Assembly: GCA_021791615.1 (NCBI GenBank)
Contig: JAJYWG010000234.1
Coordinates: 1 to 7,415 of the forward strand
Length of the DNA: 7,415 nucleotides
DNA from: Actinomycetes bacterium
GTDB lineage: Bacteria > Actinomycetota > Acidimicrobiia > Acidimicrobiales > RAAP-2
Direction of reading: 5' to 3'
Shown: positions 1-4,910 of the stretch, piece by piece
How the letters are laid out: every line of letters starts with the position of its first letter
Position numbering within the stretch: the first letter of the stretch is position 1
Program-made: the position numbers and the translations under genes
Notes under the pieces: model-generated
Told to the model about the DNA's origin: nothing
Databases searched by the model: none
What the model saw: only the letters and a program-made list of their open reading frames with translations

Positions 1-295
1 CGGCTCGATGGGCGGCCAGCCGCTCGACGCGCCGATCGTGGGGACCGCCGCGACCCCGACAGGGGCCGGCTACTGGGAGGTGGCCGCCGACGGGGGGGTC
101 TTCAGCTTCGGGGCGGCCAAGTTCTACGGCTCGATGGGCGGCCAGCCGCTCGACGCGCCGATCGTGGGGACCGCCGCGACCCCGACAGGGGCCGGCTACT
201 GGGAGGTGGCCGCCGACGGGGGGGTCTTCAGCTTCGGGGCGGCCAAGTTCTACGGCTCGATGGGCGGCCAGCCGCTCGACGCGCCGATCGTGGGG
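1..295 (+). repeat. Perfect 126-bp tandem direct repeats
   Basis: Units run 8-133 and 134-259 and are identical base for base. A third copy begins at 260 and matches to about 295, where it diverges into the stop region. Bases 1-7 match the end of a preceding unit, so the array continues to the left. The 126-bp period equals 42 codons, so changes in copy number keep the frame. Absence of even silent differences points to recent duplication or ongoing gene conversion. Such arrays are also prone to collapse in assemblies. Confidence 0.97.
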
Positions 296-304
296 ATCAA
301 CTGA
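1..304 (+). CDS. Tandem-repeat surface-type protein, C-terminal fragment
   Basis: The reading frame is open from base 2 to a TGA at 302-304 and enters the window in mid-repeat, so the start and most of the protein lie outside. About 100 residues are visible: two complete 42-residue modules and the first part of a third, ending in IVGIN. Each module contains [15 protein letters not shown] followed by [16 protein letters not shown]. From memory, such Gly/Phe/Trp-rich repeats are common in large secreted or surface proteins of Acidimicrobiia and related actinobacteria, often attached to a catalytic or binding domain. They may fold as beta-propeller or beta-hairpin units, but no biochemical role is established to my knowledge. 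A related protein sits on the opposite strand at the right edge and stops at the same repeat phase (DIVGMASA). The coding call is safe. The function and total size are unknown. Confidence 0.85.
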   Translation, partial: GSMGGQPLDAPIVGTAATPTGAGYWEVAADGGVFSFGAAKFYGSMGGQPLDAPIVGTAATPTGAGYWEVAADGGVFSFGAAKFYGSMGGQPLDAPIVGIN

Positions 305-310
305 GATCGG
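284..310. terminator. Weak inverted repeat spanning two convergent stops
   Basis: CCGATC at 284-289 is complementary to GATCGG at 305-310, with a 15-base loop that contains both stop codons (TGA at 302-304 on the plus strand; the complement of 297-299 on the minus strand). It could act as a bidirectional terminator for the two convergent genes. There is no T-tract on either strand and the arms are short, so this is a tentative call. Confidence 0.22.
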
Positions 311-776
311 TGGCAGGCCGGGCTTCCGTGGAGAGCCGGGCCTCGGGGCCCGCGCTCGGCGTGGAGACCGCGGGCGCCGGGGTCGTCACAGGCGGGGCGC
401 CGTTCGAGGAGCCGTCGATCGGGCCCCTGTCGTTCTCGTGGCGAAACGACAGGTAGATCCGCACCAGTGCCTGCTTCTGCTCGGCCGTGAGCATCGGATC
501 GGCCAGGATCACGCGAGCCAGGTCCGGAGAGCCTTCGGGCGGGTCGAGGATGCCCGCCTGCACGTAGAGCGTCTCCGCAGAGATCCGCAGCGCCTTGGCG
601 ATCTGCTGGAGGATCTCCGCCGAGGGCCGGCGGAGGCCCCGCTCGATCTGGCTCAAGTAGGGGTTCGAGACCCCGGCCAGCTCCGACAGGCGTCGGAGCG
701 ACAGGCGGGCGGTGTTGCGCTGCTCGCGGATGAAGGCGCCCAGGTCGTTCCACCGCTCGGAAGGATCGACGCTCAC
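297..776 (-). CDS. XRE-family helix-turn-helix transcriptional regulator
   Basis: This is a predicted cytosolic DNA-binding protein of 159 residues. Residues 11-66 form a Cro/C1-type HTH domain: LGAFIREQR opens helix 1, the helix-turn-helix is around residues 26-47 ([16 protein letters not shown]), and [15 protein letters not shown] follows. The stretch [15 protein letters not shown] is strongly reminiscent of a conserved actinobacterial XRE family (the Rv0474 type of M. tuberculosis, from memory). Residues 84-113 look helical ([20 protein letters not shown]) and may serve dimerisation. Residues 116-159 are Pro/Ala/Thr-rich and probably disordered. The GTG at 776 was chosen because homology begins just after it, no closer ATG exists, and TACTCT lies seven bases upstream, suggesting a leaderless message. 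The open frame continues upstream to 1133 but runs into the zinc-finger gene. The stop overlaps the repeat-protein gene tail-to-tail by 8 bp. Targets are unknown. Confidence 0.9.
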   Translation of the reverse strand: MSVDPSERWNDLGAFIREQRNTARLSLRRLSELAGVSNPYLSQIERGLRRPSAEILQQIAKALRISAETLYVQAGILDPPEGSPDLARVILADPMLTAEQKQALVRIYLSFRHENDRGPIDGSSNGAPPVTTPAPAVSTPSAGPEARLSTEARPATDLS

Positions 777-783
777 GGGTAAG

Positions 784-789
784 AGAGTA
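784..789 (-). promoter_or_regulatory. Candidate -10 box, leaderless start of the XRE gene
   Basis: TACTCT on the minus strand matches the actinobacterial TANNNT -10 pattern and ends exactly seven bases before the GTG at 776. That would place transcription initiation at or within a base of the start codon. No Shine-Dalgarno is visible in the intervening CTTACCC. No TTGACA-like -35 is seen. Confidence 0.5.
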
Positions 790-794
790 CCGGC

Positions 795-808
795 CGGGCC
801 GGGGCCCG
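795..808. promoter_or_regulatory. GC-rich palindrome beside the XRE promoter
   Basis: CGGGCC-GG-GGCCCG is a perfect inverted repeat, starting five bases upstream of the candidate -10 box of the XRE gene. This is where an autoregulating repressor would bind. In DNA this GC-rich such palindromes arise by chance fairly often, so it is only a candidate operator. Confidence 0.25.
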
Positions 809-820
809 CCGAGCACGAGG

Positions 821-836
821 GTGGCCGAGGGGCCAC
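821..836. other. Hairpin in the gap between the zinc-finger and XRE genes
   Basis: GTGGCC-GAGG-GGCCAC forms a perfect 6-bp stem with a four-base loop. It lies in the 193-base gap (777-969) between the end of the zinc-finger gene and the start of the XRE gene, both on the minus strand. It could terminate the upstream transcript, but no T-tract follows it. Apart from this hairpin, the palindrome at 795-808 and the -10 box, I see nothing else in this gap. Confidence 0.25.
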
Positions 837-969
837 GACGGGACGCCGGGTGAAGGGGCGCCCGGGGATGGGGTAATGAACGCCACGAGCTGGTCCTCTC
901 CGGGAACTGGCGCCAGGGCCACGCGGGTGGCTCCCCGCCCCACGGCCGTGCCGTCCACCGGACCCCGGC

Positions 970-1203
970 TCAGCCCACCGTTTCGCCCGGACGCGAGCCC
1001 TGTCGCTCGCCGAGCGGCAGGTGCCGCTCGCAGTTCTCGACGAGGGGTGTCTCGGCCAGCACGTCGTCGGCGATCGGTGCGCCGCACGTCTCGCACATGC
1101 CATACCGGCCGTCGGCCAGCCGGGCCAGCGCATGCTCGACCCCGTCCAGCACCCGCTCGGCTCCGGTCATCAAGGCCTCGTAGTCGACCTCGTCGTCGGG
1201 CAT
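970..1203 (-). CDS. TraR/DksA-type zinc-finger protein (77 aa)
   Basis: This is a small cytosolic protein of the TraR/DksA family, whose members enter the RNA polymerase secondary channel and tune initiation. The zinc site is C37-x2-C40-x17-C58-x2-H61, in the context RYGMCETCGAPI and ENCERH, so the usual fourth cysteine is a histidine, which can still bind zinc. The N-terminus is acidic (MPDDEVDYEA) and is followed by one helix (residues about 8-31). There is no room for the long coiled coil of full-length DksA, so the protein is TraR-sized. The ATG at 1203 was chosen because it gives this compact architecture and has TAGCGT seven bases upstream. A GTG at 1212, four bases after a GAGG, would add three residues and cannot be excluded. 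It is divergent from the PLP-enzyme gene and upstream of the XRE gene on the same strand. The family call is firm; RNA polymerase binding is inferred. Confidence 0.88.
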   Translation of the reverse strand: MPDDEVDYEALMTGAERVLDGVEHALARLADGRYGMCETCGAPIADDVLAETPLVENCERHLPLGERQGSRPGETVG

Positions 1204-1210
1204 CGTCCGC

Positions 1211-1216
1211 ACGCTA
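1211..1216 (-). promoter_or_regulatory. Candidate -10 box of the zinc-finger gene
   Basis: TAGCGT on the minus strand fits TANNNT and ends exactly seven bases before the ATG at 1203, the same geometry as at the XRE gene. This suggests a leaderless transcript. A TTGCGA lies 14 bases further upstream, too close for a standard -35. Confidence 0.45.
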
Positions 1217-1228
1217 CCTCGCCGCAGC

Positions 1229-1242
1229 CATCGCAAGCGATG
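1229..1242. promoter_or_regulatory. 14-bp palindrome in the divergent promoter region
   Basis: CATCGC-AA-GCGATG is a perfect inverted repeat with 6-bp arms, the most prominent symmetric site I saw in the 74-base region between the divergent zinc-finger and PLP-enzyme genes. It is 12 bases upstream of the minus-strand -10 box and 23 bases upstream of the plus-strand one, so a dimeric regulator bound here could act on both. The regulator is unknown; the neighbouring XRE protein is one possibility. Confidence 0.35.
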
Positions 1243-1265
1243 CCGGCGGGGGTGCCGGGCGTCCG

Positions 1266-1271
1266 TAGGCT
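1266..1271 (+). promoter_or_regulatory. Candidate -10 box of the PLP-enzyme gene
   Basis: TAGGCT fits TANNNT and is followed by six bases (GGAGCC) and then the GTG at 1278. The GGAG is only two bases from the start codon, too close to work well as a Shine-Dalgarno, so a leaderless message is the simpler reading. This promoter would drive the PLP-enzyme/lipoprotein pair. Confidence 0.45.
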
Positions 1272-1277
1272 GGAGCC

Positions 1278-2735
1278 GTGGCCGGTACCCCGCCCAGCAT
1301 CGCCGACGCGCCGGACACCGGCACACCCACTCGCGACGCGCCGCTGGCCGCACTCGTCGGCGCGGGCGCCGATGTCCCCTGCGTGGACGGGACCGAGCGC
1401 CGGTACAGGGACTTGGACTGCGCGGCATCGACGCCGGCGATGGCCGAAGTCGCGGCCCGGGTCGAGGACTTCCTGCCCATGTACTCGAGCGTCCACCGGG
1501 GCGCCGGCTACAAGTCGCGGGCCGCCACTGCCGCGTACGAGCACGCCCGGCAGCGCACCCTGGAGTTCGCCGGGCGCGCCGGCGGCGATGACGTGGCCGT
1601 CATCTGCCGCAACACGACCGAGGCGCTGAACCACCTCGCCTTCCGCTTGGCGCTCTCACCCCGAGACGTCGTGGTCACGACCGTGGTCGAGCACCACGCC
1701 AACCTCCTCCCATGGGCCCGCTACGCCTCCCGGCGCTACGTGGAGTGCGACGGCGACGGGGTCTTTGGCGTGGCCGACGTGGTGGCGGCCCTCGACGCGC
1801 AGCCTGCCCCCAAGCTCCTCGCCGTGACCGGCGCGTCCAACGTGACCGGCTGGCTCCCGCCGATCGGCGAGCTGTGCGACGCGGCCCACGAGCGGGGCAT
1901 CCCGGTGGTGTGCGACGCGGCCCAGCTCGCACCCCATCGACCTCTCCCGAACGGTCCCGACTTCCTGGCCTTCAGCGGGCACAAGCTGTACGCGCCCTTC
2001 GGCGCGGGAGCGCTCGTCGGACCGAGGTCGGCGTTCGAGCAGGGGGAGCCGTTCCTGGCCGGCGGCGGTGCCGTCGATTTGGTGGACTTGGACGAGGTCA
2101 TCTGGACCGACCCGCCCGAGCGCGAGGAGGCCGGGTCGCCCAACGTGATCGGCACCGTCGCGCTCGGCGCCGCCTTGGACGAGCTGGAGCGGATCGGCTG
2201 GGAGCGCGTGATCGCTCACGAGGCCCGGCTGGCGAGGCGTCTGGTCGCCGGCTTGGCCGGCATCGACGGCGTGCGGCTGCTCGGTCCGGCCCGGCGCGCG
2301 GACGCAAGCCACCGCGCCGACGTGGAGCACTTGGCCGTGGCCACCTTCACCGTCGACGGCCTCCACCACGCGCTGGTGGCCGCCCGGCTCAGCGCCGAAT
2401 GGGGGATCGGCGTGCGCCACGGATGCTTCTGCGCCCACCCCTACCTGCTGCGGCTGCTCGGTCTCGGGGCGCCCGCCGTCGCGGAGGCGCGCCGGCAGGT
2501 CATGGCCGGGGACCGCCGGCAGATCCCCGGCGCGGTGCGGGCGAGCTGCGGGCTCGGCACGACGCTCGACGACGTGGACGCTCTCGTGGACGCGGTGGGT
2601 GTGCTGGCCTCGGGCGCGCCTGCGCCGGTGCCCTACGAGCAGGACCCGGCGACCGGGGACTTCTGGCCCGTGACCGAGGAGCCAGGTTGGACCCCGGCCG
2701 ACCGGGCGGCGAGCGGGGGGTGCGCCCGGGGATGA
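1278..2735 (+). CDS. PLP-dependent class V aminotransferase / SufS-like cysteine desulfurase homologue
   Basis: This is a 485-residue cytosolic enzyme of the class V (NifS/SufS) fold, which typically removes sulfur from cysteine to form an enzyme persulfide. The visible signatures, in order, are: a YLDNAATTP-like CAASTP at 48-53; EHHANLLPW at 138-146 with the PLP-stacking His; CDAAQ at 212-216 with Asp213 and Gln216; SGHK at 233-236 with the Schiff-base Lys236; RHGCFCAHP at 380-388, matching the type II pattern R-x-G-x-x-C-A-x-P with catalytic Cys385; and RAS at 421-423. SufS proteins are usually near 410 residues; this one has a longer N-terminus and a C-terminal tail of about 45 residues. 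The GTG at 1278 was chosen for its -10 box. No SufBCD, SufU or IscU neighbour is present, so a role in bulk Fe-S assembly is uncertain. Related class V enzymes act on other substrates. Its stop overlaps the next start (ATGA). Confidence 0.88.
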   Translation: MAGTPPSIADAPDTGTPTRDAPLAALVGAGADVPCVDGTERRYRDLDCAASTPAMAEVAARVEDFLPMYSSVHRGAGYKSRAATAAYEHARQRTLEFAGRAGGDDVAVICRNTTEALNHLAFRLALSPRDVVVTTVVEHHANLLPWARYASRRYVECDGDGVFGVADVVAALDAQPAPKLLAVTGASNVTGWLPPIGELCDAAHERGIPVVCDAAQLAPHRPLPNGPDFLAFSGHKLYAPFGAGALVGPRSAFEQGEPFLAGGGAVDLVDLDEVIWTDPPEREEAGSPNVIGTVALGAALDELERIGWERVIAHEARLARRLVAGLAGIDGVRLLGPARRADASHRADVEHLAVATFTVDGLHHALVAARLSAEWGIGVRHGCFCAHPYLLRLLGLGAPAVAEARRQVMAGDRRQIPGAVRASCGLGTTLDDVDALVDAVGVLASGAPAPVPYEQDPATGDFWPVTEEPGWTPADRAASGGCARG

Positions 2736-3862
2736 CGACAGGGGGTGCGCTGTCGCGTGCTGCGGGGCGGCGGGTAGGCGCGGTGCTGGCCTCCGTCCTG
2801 CTCGGCGGAGCGGTGCTGGCCGCGTGCGGGGGGGCTGCGTCGGGCGCGGGCAGCGCGGGCAGCGCGGGCAGCGCAGGTATTGCTCGGGTCGCCTGGGTCG
2901 CCAACGAGTCGTTCCAGAGCGATCCCGGCGACACGATCACCCCGGTGGACCTCCCCGGCGGCACCGTCGGGAGCCCGGTGGCGACCGCCAGCGAGCCGGT
3001 GGCGATGGCCACCACCGACGGCGGGCGCGAGCTCGTCGTGGCCAACCGCGGCAACGACACGCTCACCGTCGTGCGCACGGCATCGGGTTCGGTGGCGGCG
3101 ACCGCGACGGTCGGCATGGAGCCCGACGCCGTTGCCGTCGCTCCCGGCGGACCGAAGGACGCGGGGGTCGCCCTGGTCGCCGACTTCGGTGCCGACGAGG
3201 TGACCCCGGTGGACCTCGGGACCATGCGGGCCGGGCGCCCCATCCCGGTGGGCAAGGAGCCCGACGCGCTGGCCGTGCTGCCCGCAGCCGGCGCGCAGCC
3301 GGCGCTCGCCCTGGTCGCCGACTTCGGTGCGGACGCCGTCACCCCCATCGACCTCGCCACGATGGCGCCCGGCGTCCCCATCCCGGTGGGCCAGGAGCCC
3401 GATGCGCTGGCCGTGGACCCCGGCGCCTCCAGGAGGAGCGGGAGCACGGCGGGCACGCTCGTCCTGGTGGCGGACTTCGGGAACGACGGGGTGACCCCGA
3501 TCAGTGTCCCCGAGCTCGACGCGGGGGCCTTCATCCCGACGCCGGGCAACCCGACCGGCATCGCGGTGGCGCCTGACGGGACGGCATGGGTGGCCGGTGG
3601 CGGGACGTTGGCGCCTTTGGCGCCGGGGGCCCCTGAGGCCTCGGGTGCGGCGGGTGCGGGCAGCGGACCGCCGGTGCTCTCCCTGGGCCACGCCATCACC
3701 CTCCCTGGGGTCGCCGAGTCGGTCGCCCTCGACGGCAGCACCACCGCGTGGGTGGCGTTAGAGCGCGGGGCCGTCGTCCCGGTTGACCTCGCCAGCGGAC
3801 ACGTCGGCCGGGCGGTGGCGGTCGGCGGGCGGCCTGCCGACATCGTCGTCACGCCGGGATGA
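2732..3862 (+). CDS. Lipoprotein with seven-bladed YVTN/YncE-like beta-propeller
   Basis: This is a predicted 376-residue exported lipoprotein. The signal peptide has Arg13-Arg14, a hydrophobic core at about 15-30 and the lipobox VLAAC with Cys32 as the lipidated residue. A flexible Gly/Ser/Ala linker (about 33-49) follows. The rest holds seven blade-like repeats that begin near residues 55, 103, 149, 196, 247, 286 and 340. They are marked by WVAN, VANRGNDT, VADFGADEVTPVDL, VADFGADAVTPIDL, VADFGNDGVTPI, WVAGGG and WVALERG, with linking PVGKEPDALAV-type segments. This matches YVTN-family propellers, which usually bind ligands or partners and lack a universal activity. Blade 6 is interrupted by a Pro/Ala/Gly-rich insert (about 292-314). 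Its ATG overlaps the PLP-enzyme stop as ATGA, implying translational coupling, and there is no good Shine-Dalgarno. The frame extends far upstream inside the previous gene but only this start gives a signal peptide. The ligand is unknown. Confidence 0.87.
   Translation: MTTGGALSRAAGRRVGAVLASVLLGGAVLAACGGAASGAGSAGSAGSAGIARVAWVANESFQSDPGDTITPVDLPGGTVGSPVATASEPVAMATTDGGRELVVANRGNDTLTVVRTASGSVAATATVGMEPDAVAVAPGGPKDAGVALVADFGADEVTPVDLGTMRAGRPIPVGKEPDALAVLPAAGAQPALALVADFGADAVTPIDLATMAPGVPIPVGQEPDALAVDPGASRRSGSTAGTLVLVADFGNDGVTPISVPELDAGAFIPTPGNPTGIAVAPDGTAWVAGGGTLAPLAPGAPEASGAAGAGSGPPVLSLGHAITLPGVAESVALDGSTTAWVALERGAVVPVDLASGHVGRAVAVGGRPADIVVTPG
2848..2874 (+). repeat. Three 9-bp repeats in the lipoprotein linker
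   Basis: GGGCAGCGC occurs three times in a row without mismatch and encodes the Gly-Ser-Ala linker just after the lipidated cysteine. The 9-bp period preserves frame, so linker length could vary by slippage. Confidence 0.9.
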
Positions 3863-4669
3863 TCCGCGGGGCGCGCCGTCTGGCGAGGTCGATCGGCGAT
3901 TGCGCACCTTCGGCCGCACCCGGGTGCGCCAGAAGATCACCACCAGATCGGTGAGCATCCGCCACGACGTCCCGAGCGACACGGTTGACGTGCTGCGCTC
4001 GGCGATCTGGATCGGCCGCTCCACCAAATCGGTGTAGCCGAGGTCGCGTGCCACGACGAGCAGCTCCAAGTCGAAGGCGAACCCGGTGAGGGTGGTGAGG
4101 GGCAGTGCACGCTCGAGGACGTCGCGGCGAAACAGCTTGATCCCCGCCTGCGAGTCGCTGACCGGGAACTGGAACAGCAGCTTCACAAGCGCCTGCCACA
4201 CGACGGAGAGCAGGCGGCGGAGCGGAGCGGAATGGACGGCCGATTCCGGGTGGTACTTGGAGCCAAGGAGCGCGTCGGGCCGGTCGCGGGCCGCCTGCTC
4301 GGCAAAACTCGCCATCAGCTCGGGGGCGATGTCCCCGTCGGCGTCGATGAACCCCACGTACCTCCCCGTCGCTGCTTTCATGCCGATCCGTAGCGCTTCA
4401 CCCTTGCCGTAGTTGCGGTCCAGCTCGATCAGCCGGAAGTGCTCGTCTCGGAGGTCGCCCACCGACCGGATGCTCCCGTCGGTAGTGCCGTCGCTGACGG
4501 CAATCACCTCGAAGCGCTGGCCGGTCTTCTCGAGCTCGCTGAGGAGCTGCCCCACGGTGGCTCGCAAGCGGTCGCCGGGGTTGTAGAAAGGCAGGACCAC
4601 CGACAGATCGGGCGGCAGAGCGCGAGCGGGAGCACCCGTCTGCGCCCCACCGCTCGTCCCTGTCGCCAT
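3758..4669 (-). CDS. Family 2 glycosyltransferase, polyprenyl-phosphate sugar synthase type
   Basis: This is a 303-residue GT-A fold enzyme, probably moving a sugar from a nucleotide donor to a polyprenyl phosphate on the cytosolic face of the membrane. LSVVLPFYNPGDRL (22-35) opens the domain. VSDGTTDGS (58-66) supplies the nucleotide-binding aspartates. DADGD (109-113) is the metal-binding DXD. DSQAGIKLF (172-180) and GFAFDLELL (196-204) resemble the DTQCGFKLF and FDxELL motifs of ALG5/DPM1-like dolichyl-phosphate sugar synthases. A hydrophobic helix (about 236-249) near the end may touch the membrane; there are no C-terminal transmembrane helices. The ATG at 4669 was preferred to a TTG at 4690; a GGGAGG lies ten bases upstream. 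The last ~45 residues are charged and low-complexity and run antisense into the lipoprotein gene for 105 bp. Sugar and acceptor are not identifiable by eye. The upstream same-strand neighbour is a GT-C-like membrane protein. Confidence 0.9.
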   Translation of the reverse strand: MATGTSGGAQTGAPARALPPDLSVVLPFYNPGDRLRATVGQLLSELEKTGQRFEVIAVSDGTTDGSIRSVGDLRDEHFRLIELDRNYGKGEALRIGMKAATGRYVGFIDADGDIAPELMASFAEQAARDRPDALLGSKYHPESAVHSAPLRRLLSVVWQALVKLLFQFPVSDSQAGIKLFRRDVLERALPLTTLTGFAFDLELLVVARDLGYTDLVERPIQIAERSTSTVSLGTSWRMLTDLVVIFWRTRVRPKVRNRRSTSPDGAPRGSSRRDDDVGRPPADRHRPADVSAGEVNRDDGPAL

Positions 4670-4705
4670 CGCCTCCCGGCCTCCCTGCAACTACTCGTCC
4701 TGCGC

Positions 4706-4779
4706 GCTGCCGGGCCCCGCTGCGGGTCGACGTTGCCGGGTCCCGCTGTGTGCCCGTTGCCGCGTCCCGCTGTGTGCCC
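4706..4779. repeat. 24-bp tandem repeat in the intergenic region
   Basis: Two adjacent 24-bp units at 4732-4755 and 4756-4779 differ at a single position (GTTGCCGGG versus GTTGCCGCG at the start). A third, more diverged copy with the same CCGCTG core occupies about 4706-4731. It lies between the GT2 start (4669) and the membrane-protein stop (4911), in sequence that shows no convincing coding signal. The period is eight codons, so it could be a remnant of a coding repeat. Confidence 0.8.
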
Positions 4780-4789
4780 GGCGGGCGAT

Positions 4790-4819
4790 GCCCCGGTGGA
4801 GCACCTGGAGGACCGGGGC
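4790..4819 (-). terminator. Candidate terminator hairpin after the membrane-protein gene
   Basis: GCCCCGGT at 4790-4797 pairs perfectly with ACCGGGGC at 4812-4819 around a 14-base loop. The stem is 92 bases beyond the membrane-protein stop on the minus strand. No T-run follows, so termination or attenuation ahead of the GT2 gene is tentative. The rest of the 241-base gap 4670-4910 holds the 24-bp repeats; I see no gene and no clear -10/-35 for the GT2 gene. Confidence 0.3.
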
Positions 4820-4910
4820 TCCCGACGAACGCTAACGGACTTGCCCGTGCACCTGGCGTCGCCCGGCTCCCGTGCCGACGGCTCGTCGTCCACCGGCTCG
4901 AGTATTGCCG

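Noticed and set aside
8..259. Could the 126-bp repeats be a CRISPR array or a mobile-element end?
   Set aside because: The repeats are directly adjacent without spacers, in coding frame, and encode a recognisable protein module.
876..1268. A possible plus-strand gene beginning MNATSWSSPGT.
   Set aside because: It is antisense to the zinc-finger gene, basic and low-complexity, with no homology I recognise and no good ribosome binding site.
1712..2731. The plus-strand frame of the lipoprotein stays open for 340 codons upstream of its ATG, inside the PLP-enzyme gene.
   Set aside because: The upstream part is Arg/Pro/Gly-rich and overlaps a gene with clear catalytic motifs. Only the ATG at 2732 gives a proper lipoprotein signal peptide.
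2500..3852. A 450-codon minus-strand open frame rich in Pro, Ala, Ser and Thr opposite the lipoprotein.
   Set aside because: It mirrors the repeat pattern of the propeller gene on the other strand and has no recognisable domain; the plus strand has a signal peptide, lipobox and blades.
4690..4910. A possible small gene in the gap, reading through the 24-bp repeats with eight-residue periodicity (for example GPAVCPLP).
   Set aside because: No start with a ribosome binding site or -10 box was found and the repeat-encoded peptide stands alone; kept only as a repeat feature.
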